Source: Planctomycetes bacterium UBA2386 | GTDB lineage: Bacteria; Planctomycetota; UBA1135; UBA2386 | Length of the DNA stretch: 6,830 nucleotides | Reading direction: 5' to 3' | Assembly: GCA_002343845.1 (NCBI GenBank) | Contig: DDSQ01000092.1 | Coordinates: 1 to 6,830, forward strand | Part shown: piece by piece, positions 1-6,829 of the stretch | Numbering within the stretch: position 1 is the stretch's first letter | How the letters are laid out: each line of letters starts with the position of its first letter | Program-made: the position numbers and the translations under genes | Notes under the pieces: model-generated | What the model saw: the letters and a program-made list of their open reading frames with translations, nothing else | The model's database searches: none | Told to the model about the DNA's origin: nothing

Positions 1-1
1 C

Positions 2-742
<741 letters not shown>

Positions 743-755
743 GCCGAACGGCGAT

Positions 756-768
756 CCGGCGCCGCCGG
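756..768 (+). terminator. Possible weak terminator hairpin after the fumarase
   Basis: CCGGC-GCC-GCCGG forms a 5-bp stem with a 3-base loop, 13 bases past the fumarase stop. No T-run follows, so it is not a canonical intrinsic terminator, and short GC hairpins are common by chance at this base composition. Confidence 0.22.
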
Positions 769-788
769 CAGGCCTCGAAGACGAACGC

Positions 789-794
789 TAGACT
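789..794 (+). promoter_or_regulatory. Possible -10 element (TAGACT) before the methyltransferase
   Basis: TAGACT fits the TAnnnT pattern of bacterial -10 elements and stands out in very GC-rich surroundings. It ends 12 bases before the ATG at 807. A start site about 7 bases downstream would leave a leader of only a few bases, which would fit the lack of a Shine-Dalgarno sequence. I see no convincing -35 box at the usual distance. Confidence 0.25.
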
Positions 795-806
795 CCGCGG
801 CCGCGC

Positions 807-1574
807 ATGGACCCCGCTCCCCGATCCGACGATGCCCCGAGCTGGGCCGACCTGCTGCGCACCAACTGGCAGCAGCGCAGCGCCTCGCACCTGCGCGACT
901 TCTACGTCGCCTCGCACCCTGGCTGGAACCGCCGCGACGCCTGGCGACACCAGGCCGACGTCGACGTCCGGACGTTGTTCCACGAGATCGATCCGACCGT
1001 GGCGCGTTGCTGGCAGGTTCTCGAGATCGGCTGTGGCGTCGGCCGGCTCGTCGAACCGCTGCTCGATCGCGTCGCGGGCTACACCGGCATCGACGTCGCA
1101 AGCGGCATGGTGGACGAAGCGCGAGCGCGCTGCCGCACGCCCGATCGGGCCAGGTTCTTCGTCGGTGACGGCCTCGGCGTGCCGGTTGCTGCGCGCGACC
1201 GCGCCTACGATCTGGCGCTGGCGCACGCGGTGTTCATCCACTGCCCGCGCGTCGTGATCGAAGCCAACCTCGTGTCGGCCTGGTCGTGCCTGCGGATCGG
1301 CGGCCAACTGCGCTTCCAGGTGCTCGCCGATCCGAACGACCCCGAAGGTGCGCCTCCGGAGGCGGTCGAGGAGGTGGCGGCGACCATCGCTGCCACCGAG
1401 GAGGTCGTTCGCGACGAACCGGTCCACGACGAGATGAAGCACCTCTACTACATGGGCGATCGGTTCGGGTTCGCCGAGCTGCGGTCGTTGATGGCCCGGA
1501 TCCTCGGCGAGGACGTGCGCATCTTCCGGCCGACGACGTACCACATGTACGTGCTGGCAACGAAGCGGGCGTAG
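807..1574 (+). CDS. Class I SAM-dependent methyltransferase, substrate unknown
   Basis: A cytoplasmic 255-residue protein with a Rossmann-like SAM-binding core. After about 70 N-terminal residues comes motif I, VLEIGCGVGR (71-80), the glycine-rich SAM loop. The second strand and its acidic end follow as GIDVASGMVDEAR (94-106), then FFVGDG (117-122), the motif DLALAHAVFIHC (135-146), and the hydrophobic strand after CLRIGG (161-166). The C-terminal stretch (about 220-255) fits the last beta-hairpin of the fold. There is no signal peptide or membrane segment. The substrate cannot be told: small molecules, lipids and quinone-type acceptors are all possible, and an acidic insertion at about 176-210 may help form the acceptor site. 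The ATG at 807 is chosen because the fold begins soon after it; no Shine-Dalgarno precedes it. It is flanked by 64 and 119 non-coding bases and is probably its own unit or loosely linked to the fumarase. Confidence 0.9.
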   Translation: MDPAPRSDDAPSWADLLRTNWQQRSASHLRDFYVASHPGWNRRDAWRHQADVDVRTLFHEIDPTVARCWQVLEIGCGVGRLVEPLLDRVAGYTGIDVASGMVDEARARCRTPDRARFFVGDGLGVPVAARDRAYDLALAHAVFIHCPRVVIEANLVSAWSCLRIGGQLRFQVLADPNDPEGAPPEAVEEVAATIAATEEVVRDEPVHDEMKHLYYMGDRFGFAELRSLMARILGEDVRIFRPTTYHMYVLATKRA

Positions 1575-1631
1575 GCACGCGCACCGACGACGCGCGGAGG
1601 GCGCCAGGGCACGCCGGGACGATCTCCCTCG

Positions 1632-1671
1632 CCGGCAGGAGAAGGCCCGAGAACGGGCGGCAGGATGCCGG
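1632..1671 (+). promoter_or_regulatory. Nested inverted repeats in the leader of the beta-helix gene
   Basis: In the 119-base gap after the methyltransferase, CCGGCA (1632-1637) can pair with TGCCGG (1666-1671). Inside this lies a second stem, GCCCG (1645-1649) with CGGGC (1654-1658) around an AGAA loop; 7 bases are left unpaired on each side between the two stems. It could end the methyltransferase transcript or shape the leader of the next gene. There is no T-run, and GCCGGC-like words are common at this base composition. A TAGCGT at 1673-1678, 15 bases before the ATG at 1694, is a weak -10 candidate. Confidence 0.25.
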
Positions 1672-1693
1672 GTAGCGTGCCGTCCCAGCCGGC

Positions 1694-2950
1694 ATGAAGT
1701 CCAACGCGCTCGTCCTTGTCGCCGCCGCGATGTTCGGCACCTTGCTCGGCGGGACCGTGGTCGGGTGGTGGGCAGGTGGCTCGCCGGCTGCCGGCCCCGA
1801 GCCGAGAGCGATGCCGGCGCCCGCGACTCCCGCACCCGCCGCGTCGGCGTTAGCCCCCGCGCCGACCGGCAGTGAGCGTGCCGGTGATGGGCGCCGTGCC
1901 GAGGCGCCGCCTGCGGCGGTGACGGCGCCCGACGAACGCGCGGACGGCACGCGGATTCCGCCGGCGCTGCTCGACTGGGCTCGCACGGAAGTGGAGCGCG
2001 GCTGGCGGGAACTGCGGCCGGATGCGCCGCCGCTCGATGTCGTCGATGCCGCGTTGCGCGCCTACCGGCATCAGGTCGAAACACTCGCGCTGGCTCTGGG
2101 TCGCCAGGCCGCGGCGGCTCAGAACGAACTGGACCAGAAGGCGGCGTTGTTCGACGGCAGCGACGGCGTAGCGCTGCTGGCTGCGCTGCGCGGCGACGAG
2201 CCCGAGGTGAAGGAGTTCGTCGGTTCGGACCGCTTCGCTGGCTTGTTCCGACCGCGGGGTGCGGGCAGCACGGTGGACGGCACGCGGCTCGAACGCGACG
2301 CCAAGGTCGCCGACGGCGCCGTGGTCGCTTTCCCGGCCGGTGTCTTCGCTGTGCACGATTTCGCGCGGGGCAACGATCCGTACCCCGCCGACTTGACGGT
2401 GCGTGGCGTTGGCATGGACGCGACGTTGCTGGTGCTCGACGCGCAGCGGGCCAGATCGCCGATGCAGCGCTTCGTGATCGAGGACTGCACGGTCTACGTC
2501 GACAACGCGATCACCGATGTGCGTTCGCATCCGGCGATCCTCTCCCTGCGGCGCGTGCGGGTGGTCGGCTTCGATTGTGGTGCCGGCGGCAGTTGTGCGT
2601 TCTACCTGTCGAAGGGAGTCGCTTTGTCGGCGATCGACTGCCGGTTCGAAGGGGGCTACGGCCGAGCACCGCAGAGCTACGCGAACCTGGCGAGCGTGAA
2701 CGGCGCGTGCCTCGTGCGCTTCGAACGTTGCCTGTTCGACACGATGAGCCTCAACCGTGTCGACGGCTCCGGGGCGTTGTTCAGCGACTGCACGATGCGC
2801 GACCTGCTCGACGAGCCACGGGGCGGCCCGATCTTCCGCAACTGCAGCATCACGGTCCTTGCGGAGGCGAAGCGATGGGACGGCGACCATCGCCGGCGCG
2901 ACCTGAACGCGTTGTTCCCGCAGTGGCGGGAGCGCCTGCAGGGCCGCTGA
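1694..2950 (+). CDS. Membrane-anchored protein with predicted right-handed beta-helix domain, function unknown
   Basis: A 418-residue protein that I cannot assign to a named family. Residues 5-27 form one hydrophobic segment after a short start with one lysine: a signal anchor or uncleaved signal peptide, placing the rest outside the cytoplasmic membrane. Residues 29-82 are a low-complexity Ala/Pro-rich linker. Residues about 89-150 look helical. From about 195 on, short strand-like rungs recur: FVIEDCTVYVD (250-260), LSLRRVRVVGFD (273-284), LSAIDCRFEGG (301-311), VRFERCLFDT (331-340), ALFSDCTMRD (351-360), FRNCSI (371-376). This is the pattern of a right-handed parallel beta-helix, as in pectate-lyase-like proteins. 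The same inward position is Cys at 255, 306, 336, 356 and 374. No catalytic residues are recognisable, so it may be structural or binding rather than enzymatic. The ATG fits the anchor exactly; there is no Shine-Dalgarno. It converges with the HEAT lipoprotein gene. Confidence 0.85.
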   Translation: MKSNALVLVAAAMFGTLLGGTVVGWWAGGSPAAGPEPRAMPAPATPAPAASALAPAPTGSERAGDGRRAEAPPAAVTAPDERADGTRIPPALLDWARTEVERGWRELRPDAPPLDVVDAALRAYRHQVETLALALGRQAAAAQNELDQKAALFDGSDGVALLAALRGDEPEVKEFVGSDRFAGLFRPRGAGSTVDGTRLERDAKVADGAVVAFPAGVFAVHDFARGNDPYPADLTVRGVGMDATLLVLDAQRARSPMQRFVIEDCTVYVDNAITDVRSHPAILSLRRVRVVGFDCGAGGSCAFYLSKGVALSAIDCRFEGGYGRAPQSYANLASVNGACLVRFERCLFDTMSLNRVDGSGALFSDCTMRDLLDEPRGGPIFRNCSITVLAEAKRWDGDHRRRDLNALFPQWRERLQGR

Positions 2951-2970
2951 TTCAGCGCCGCAGCGCGGCG
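2945..2970 (+). terminator. Hairpins at the convergent gene junction, possible terminator
   Basis: Two inverted repeats lie at the point where the genes meet. CGCTGA-T-TCAGCG (2945-2957) is a perfect palindrome centred on the single base between the stop codons; both stops lie inside it. It overlaps CGCCGC-AGC-GCGGCG (2956-2970), a perfect 6-bp stem with a 3-base loop that starts 6 bases after the plus-strand stop, inside the end of the minus-strand gene. The two stems share bases and cannot fully form together. Neither has a T-run, so intrinsic termination is uncertain. A third hairpin, CCCGC-AGTG-GCGGG (2917-2930), sits where the minus-strand transcript would leave. Confidence 0.33.
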
Positions 2971-4199
2971 AGCCGTTCGCGCAGACGCGCCAACGTCGGC
3001 TCGTGGTAGTCCTTCTTCGCTTCGCGCTCGGCGAGGAATGCCTCGGCGGGGCCGTCTGCGCCAAAGCACAGCAGCCCGAACGCAGCGCCCACGCGCACGT
3101 CCATCGTCTCGGCGGGATCGGCGAGCCGCTGGCGCAGCGGTTCGCGGCTGGTCTCGTCGCGCAGCATGCCGAGTGCTTGCGCCGCCGCGGCGCGCAGTTC
3201 GATGTCGACGTTCGTCAGCAACGGCCGCAGCGAGGGCAACGCCGAAGCCGCGCCGATCTCGCCGAGCGTGCGCACGGCGTACGAGCCGGTCAGCGGGTCG
3301 CCGAGCAGAGGCATCACGGCGGCGGCGGATTCGGCGGCGGCGGTGCCGAGGTCGGCGAGCACCTGCAGCGCCATGGTGCGCAGGTACGGCTCGCTGGCCG
3401 CGAGCGTCCGGGTCAGCAGCGGCACGGCGAGCTTGCCGGCGCGCGTCAGCACGAAGCGCGCGTCGTCGACCGGCCGCAGCAACGTGCTCTCGGTGGTGAC
3501 GACCTGGGTCGCGAGGCGGGCGAGCAGAGCGGCTTCCGGTGGTGGCGCGCAGGCGAACGCCGATGTTCCGCCGGCGCGCCAGTTCGCGTGCTGCGCCCGC
3601 AGCGCCGCCCGCACCTGATCCCACGTCGGCTGGTCCGGCAAGGCGACGCCGCGCGCCCGCAGCGCCTCGATCGCCGAAGCACCCGCGGCTTCGGCCGTCG
3701 CGGCGGAGGCGATCGCGGCGTCGAGCCAGGACAGACCGGTGTCGTTGCCGAGCCGGCACAACGCGTCGGCGACCCACACCACGGTCTCGGCGTCGAGTTC
3801 GTACTTCAGGCGCAGCAGCAGCGGCAGCTGCAGCACCGTCTGCCCCGATTGGCCGCACAACCAGGCGGCGCGCCGGCGCACTTCGACGCGTTCGTGCGGC
3901 AGCGCTGGCTCGAGCACCCACCACGCGTCGGTGTGTTCGCGCAGCGCGCGCTCGGCGCGGGCGGCGGTCCGCGTGTCGGCTTCCACGAGTTGCAGAGCCA
4001 GGTCGCCGAGGTCGCGCAGTTCCCGCTGCACGGCAGGCGCGGGCGGCTGCAGGGTCGCTGCCAACGCCTTGAGTTCGGCGAGCATCGAGCGCAGCGGCGG
4101 GACCGGCATCACGGGTGCCTGTGGCGAACCCTGCGGGTCGCCGCCGCAGCTGGCGGCGAGCAGGGCGGCGACGGCGAACGTCAGGCGAGGCGCGCTCAT
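2952..4199 (-). CDS. HEAT-repeat lipoprotein, function unknown
   Basis: A 415-residue predicted lipoprotein. Residues 1-18 are a short signal peptide ending LLAASC; Cys18 would be the lipidated residue, followed by Gly-Gly and a Pro-rich spacer to about 36. The rest is almost all helical. HEAT-like helix pairs are seen at about 96-168 (with VEVRRRAAWLCG and VVWVADALCRLG) and more clearly at about 250-400 (YLRTMALQVLADLG, YAVRTLGEIG, IELRAAAAQALGML, VRVGAAFGLLCFG). Between them lies a stretch without clear repeats (about 170-245). HEAT arrays are binding scaffolds; no enzyme motif is visible. I place the start at the ATG at 4199, not the GTG six bases upstream: it gives an ATGA overlap with the cytochrome stop, has GGAG 5 bases upstream, and leaves a clean signal peptide. 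Last gene of the operon; probably sits outside the membrane near the cytochrome, though a partnership is inference. Confidence 0.85.
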   Translation of the reverse strand: MSAPRLTFAVAALLAASCGGDPQGSPQAPVMPVPPLRSMLAELKALAATLQPPAPAVQRELRDLGDLALQLVEADTRTAARAERALREHTDAWWVLEPALPHERVEVRRRAAWLCGQSGQTVLQLPLLLRLKYELDAETVVWVADALCRLGNDTGLSWLDAAIASAATAEAAGASAIEALRARGVALPDQPTWDQVRAALRAQHANWRAGGTSAFACAPPPEAALLARLATQVVTTESTLLRPVDDARFVLTRAGKLAVPLLTRTLAASEPYLRTMALQVLADLGTAAAESAAAVMPLLGDPLTGSYAVRTLGEIGAASALPSLRPLLTNVDIELRAAAAQALGMLRDETSREPLRQRLADPAETMDVRVGAAFGLLCFGADGPAEAFLAEREAKKDYHEPTLARLRERLAALRR

Positions 4200-5218
4200 T
4201 GCCACTCCAGTCGCCGTTCGGCGAGCAGCGTGCTGCGCTTGTCCTCGTCACCGACGAACGGCGTCAGCCGGTACCAGAGCCGCGCCTCGACGGCGGTCGC
4301 ATCGGCGGGGATCGCGACGCGCACCTGCTTCTTGGCGCCCGCGGGCAGCTGCGTGTTCTCCGCGGACACGTTGCCCGGGTTGATCGGCTCGGCCTCGTCG
4401 CGGTACGGCTGGCGGAAGCGCCACGCGCGCTGCCACGGTCCAGGCCCGGCGGCGGTGATCGCGCGCCAGACCATGTCGACTGCGCGGTGCCGTTCCTCGG
4501 TCGGGAAGTTGTGGCCGGCGCCGGTGTTGTGCAGGGCCAGCACGAGCTCGTCGCCGTCGCGCGTCGCGGTGAACTCGGCCGCCTTCTGCAGAGTGGCCAG
4601 GTCGTGCGCGCCGTGGAAGACGTGGCCGCGGCCCGGTCGTTTGCTGCCGTCCTTGCGCACGCGCTCGACCGCCGGCATGTGGCACGAGGAACAGTCGATG
4701 CCCTGCTGTGCCCAGTGGCTCGCGCGCCACTGGTCGGTGGTCGCATGCTGGTTGTGGCACGACGCGCAGGCGTCGACGGCGAGGAACTCGGCGCTGCGCT
4801 GCGGCTTGCAGGGCACCTCGGGACGATCGTTGCGGCCGAGGATGCCGCCATCCGGCGCGAGGTGGCAGGTGATGCAGCTCACGCCTTCGTCGAAGTGCGT
4901 GCGTCGCGGCAGTGTGCGCTTGCCGAAGCCGGTGACTGCGAGCGGCCGCGGCAGGTGGCAGTCCATGCACTCCTCCTTGCGGAAGTCGTCGCTGAGCTCG
5001 CGCACTTCGGGGTTGGTGAACGCGATCTGGTGGTGGCTGCCGTACCACTCGTCGTAGACGTCCTGGTGGCAGTCGCGGCACTGCGCCGACGATTCCCAAC
5101 GCACCGCTCCCGCGTTGCCGTGCGATGGTCGCTTGCCGCCGGCCGACAGGAACGCGATCGCGCCGCCGAAGGTGCCGAGCACGACCGTGACGATGGTGAT
5201 GCGCGTGCGCAGGTTCAT
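4196..5218 (-). CDS. Membrane-anchored pentaheme c-type cytochrome, cytochrome c554-like
   Basis: A 340-residue electron-transfer protein acting outside the cytoplasmic membrane. Residues 8-26 form one hydrophobic segment, an anchor or signal peptide. Five CXXCH heme-attachment motifs follow: CRDCH (47-51), CMDCH (84-88), CITCH (115-119), CASCH (151-155) and CSSCH (176-180). The text around them is typical of the cytochrome c554-like multiheme families: VYDEWYGSHHQIAF after heme 1 and DQWRASHWA before heme 5, whose motif continues CHMP. His62, His63, His108, His168, His199, His202 and His205 are candidate distal ligands. After RGHVFHGAHD (197-206), a C-terminal domain without hemes begins, with strand-like segments and NTGAGHNFPT (231-240), a motif that recurs in such proteins. 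No substrate-reducing function can be assigned. The start is supported by a strong Shine-Dalgarno and by an ATGA overlap with the ATPase gene. The end overlaps the lipoprotein start in the same way, so expression is probably coupled. Confidence 0.93.
   Translation of the reverse strand: MNLRTRITIVTVVLGTFGGAIAFLSAGGKRPSHGNAGAVRWESSAQCRDCHQDVYDEWYGSHHQIAFTNPEVRELSDDFRKEECMDCHLPRPLAVTGFGKRTLPRRTHFDEGVSCITCHLAPDGGILGRNDRPEVPCKPQRSAEFLAVDACASCHNQHATTDQWRASHWAQQGIDCSSCHMPAVERVRKDGSKRPGRGHVFHGAHDLATLQKAAEFTATRDGDELVLALHNTGAGHNFPTEERHRAVDMVWRAITAAGPGPWQRAWRFRQPYRDEAEPINPGNVSAENTQLPAGAKKQVRVAIPADATAVEARLWYRLTPFVGDEDKRSTLLAERRLEWQ
4205..4208 (-). promoter_or_regulatory. Ribosome binding site of the HEAT lipoprotein gene
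   Basis: GGAG on the minus strand, 5 bases before the ATG at 4199, inside the last codons of the cytochrome gene. It supports the ATG at 4199 over the GTG at 4205, whose first base would itself be part of this site. Confidence 0.5.
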
Positions 5219-6243
5219 CGGCTCGCCTCCTCGCGGCGCTGCCAGGGCAAGAGGCGTGGCGTCCCGCCCAGCGCCAGCGTGGTCGTGCTGCCGACGGCCA
5301 GCGGTCGCGTCGCCGTCGCGACGACGAGTTGCTCGCCGCAGGCGACGCGCACATGGAAGCGGTCGTGGTGCGGCGTGCTCGACAGCACGCGGCCACGCGG
5401 CCCGGCGGCGTGGTCGTCGGCGCGAGCCTCACCCGGCAGCACGACGAGGCGCAGGTCGCCGGCGGTGCCAGCGGGCCGCGGGAAACTGCCGAACGGCGTC
5501 GTCACGTTCGCGCCGGCATCGGCGGCCGGCAGGCACGCCGCGCCGAGCAGGAACGCCGCCGTGAAGGCGGTCGCGGGACGTTGCAGCAGATCGACTGCGC
5601 TGCCCTGTTCGACGATGCGGCCGTCGTGCAGCACGACGAGGTCGGAAGCCAACGCGAGCGCTTCGTCGCGGTCGTGGGTGACGAGGATCGTCGTCAGGTT
5701 GCGTTCGTCGGCGAGCCCGCGCAGCAGCAGCACGAGCGCGTCGCGCTGGTGCACGTCGACCGAGCGCAGCGGTTCGTCGAGCAGCAGCACCGATGGGGCC
5801 GGGGCGATCGCGCGCAGCAGGCCAAGGCGCTGCGCTTCGCCGCCGGACAAAGTCGCCGGCCGCTTGTCGGCGCAGTGGCCGAGGCCGCCGCGTTCGAGTA
5901 GCGCGCGCGCGCCCGCCGCGGTGAGCCCCGGGGCGGCGAACACGAGGTGCTGCACGGCCGTCATGTGCGACCACAGAGCACCGTCCTGGAACACGAGGCC
6001 GAGGCCGCGGCGGTCCGGCGGCGCGTTCGTTCTGGCATCGGCGACGACGACGTCGTCGATCCGGATCGTTCCCGCGTCGGCGCGTTCGAGGCCGGCGAGG
6101 CAGCGCAGCAGCGTCGTCTTGCCGGAGCCGGACGGCCCGACGATCGCGAGCCGACCACGGGCGGGCACCGTGAACGACAGCGGGCCGAGCGCGAAGCCCG
6201 GGCGCTGCAGCCGAAGGTCGGTGACGGTGACGGTCTTGCTCAT
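5215..6243 (-). CDS. ABC importer ATP-binding protein, FbpC/PotA-type with C-terminal TOBE-like region
   Basis: A 342-residue ATPase that powers solute import, bound to the inner face of the cytoplasmic membrane through the permease encoded just upstream. All motifs are present: Walker A GPSGSGKT (36-43), Q-loop Gln86 (VFQD), signature LSGGEAQR (132-139), Walker B VLLLDEP (152-158), D-loop SVD (161-163, usually SALD) and H-loop His190 (VTHDRDEA). About 100 residues follow the ATPase core (about 243-342); they contain LRLVVLPGEAR and GRVLSS and look like the TOBE-type domain of CUT1/FbpC/PotA importers. The length suits that group. Ferric iron is the most likely substrate class given the permease; thiamine, polyamine, phosphonate, sulfate or molybdate cannot be excluded. 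It starts 10 bases after the permease stop with no clear Shine-Dalgarno, so translation may rely on the upstream gene. Its stop overlaps the cytochrome start as ATGA. Confidence 0.95.
   Translation of the reverse strand: MSKTVTVTDLRLQRPGFALGPLSFTVPARGRLAIVGPSGSGKTTLLRCLAGLERADAGTIRIDDVVVADARTNAPPDRRGLGLVFQDGALWSHMTAVQHLVFAAPGLTAAGARALLERGGLGHCADKRPATLSGGEAQRLGLLRAIAPAPSVLLLDEPLRSVDVHQRDALVLLLRGLADERNLTTILVTHDRDEALALASDLVVLHDGRIVEQGSAVDLLQRPATAFTAAFLLGAACLPAADAGANVTTPFGSFPRPAGTAGDLRLVVLPGEARADDHAAGPRGRVLSSTPHHDRFHVRVACGEQLVVATATRPLAVGSTTTLALGGTPRLLPWQRREEASR
5226..5231 (-). promoter_or_regulatory. Strong Shine-Dalgarno of the cytochrome gene
   Basis: AGGAGG on the minus strand, 7 bases before the ATG at 5218. 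It lies inside the last codons of the ATPase gene (encoding REEASR) and is the only full consensus site before any gene start in the window, so the cytochrome can start translation on its own as well as by coupling. Confidence 0.75.
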
Positions 6244-6253
6244 CGGGAGACGC

Positions 6254-6829
6254 TCACGACAGGGACGACAGCCTACGCCCGGCGAGTAGCGCGGGCACCA
6301 GGGGCACCAGCACGGCGATCGCCAGCAGCAGCAGCGCGATCACGCCGCTCCAGTCCTCGTGCTGGAAGTGCACGGCGTTGGCGAGGCGGCGCACGGCCGT
6401 CGCGTTCGCGGCCGGCAGCACGACGGCGAGGTCGAGTTCGCGCAGCGCCATCACGAACGCGAGCACCCAGGCGCTGCACGCCGCGGGCAGCAGCGGCACG
6501 ACGTGCAGCCGCAGCGCGCGCACGAACGGCGGCCGTGGCACGAAACGGCCCGCTTCCTCGGCAGCGAGCGGCAGCCGTCGCACTTGCGAAGCGAGCGTCA
6601 GCGCGGCGAACGGCAGGAACCGCACCGCGTAGGCGCAGCCGGCGAACGCCCACGACTGGTCGAAACGGTCGTCGACGGCGCGCAGCACCGGACCGTCGTG
6701 GAACCAACGCAGCAGCGCGATGCCGAGCAGGATCGACGGCACCGCGAGCGGCAGCGCGGCGAGCAGGTCGAGGGCTGGCCAGCGGCGTGCCGATTGGCGG
6801 GCGAGCGGCACGGCGAGCAGCACGACCAC
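6254..6829 (-). CDS. ABC importer permease (FbpB/ThiP/PotB-type), C-terminal part, 5' end cut by window
   Basis: The membrane channel subunit of the importer energised by the next gene. The frame is open to the window edge, so the GTG at 6829 is most likely an internal Val codon and not the start. The 191 visible residues hold the end of one hydrophobic segment (1-9) and four further membrane segments at about 19-42, 59-82, 112-132 and 160-183. The loop at about 86-112 is the EAA loop that docks onto the ATPase: LAAEEAGRF, then HVVPLLPA. ALRELDLAVVLPA after it resembles the LRE(L/I) stretch of ferric-iron and thiamine permeases (FbpB, ThiP), in which two such halves are often fused; whether this protein is a fusion cannot be seen. 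It ends 10 bases before the ATPase and is the first visible gene of the operon. The substrate is not determined by this part. Confidence 0.88.
   Translation of the reverse strand: MVVLLAVPLARQSARRWPALDLLAALPLAVPSILLGIALLRWFHDGPVLRAVDDRFDQSWAFAGCAYAVRFLPFAALTLASQVRRLPLAAEEAGRFVPRPPFVRALRLHVVPLLPAACSAWVLAFVMALRELDLAVVLPAANATAVRRLANAVHFQHEDWSGVIALLLLAIAVLVPLVPALLAGRRLSSLS

Noticed and set aside
2917..2930. CCCGC-AGTG-GCGGG hairpin as a definite terminator of the minus-strand operon
   Set aside because: The stem is only 5 bp, has no T-run on the minus strand, and lies inside the coding end of the beta-helix gene; mentioned only as a possibility.
3003..5057. A 684-codon open frame on the plus strand
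   Set aside because: It lies antisense to the HEAT lipoprotein and the cytochrome, and its translation is low-complexity Arg/Gln/Ala-rich text typical of a shadow frame.
4115..6289. A 724-codon open frame on the plus strand, the longest in the window
   Set aside because: It runs opposite to the ATPase and cytochrome genes, whose motifs are unmistakable. Its translation is rich in Arg, Ala and Ser with no recognisable domain. Such long antisense frames are expected in strongly GC-biased coding DNA.
6323..6335. CAGCAGCAGCAGC run as a repeat element
   Set aside because: On the minus strand it simply encodes consecutive leucines in a membrane segment of the permease.
6823..6829. GTG at 6829 as a true start of the permease
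   Set aside because: The frame is open at the window edge, and the residues there look like the end of a membrane segment, so the gene almost certainly begins outside the window.
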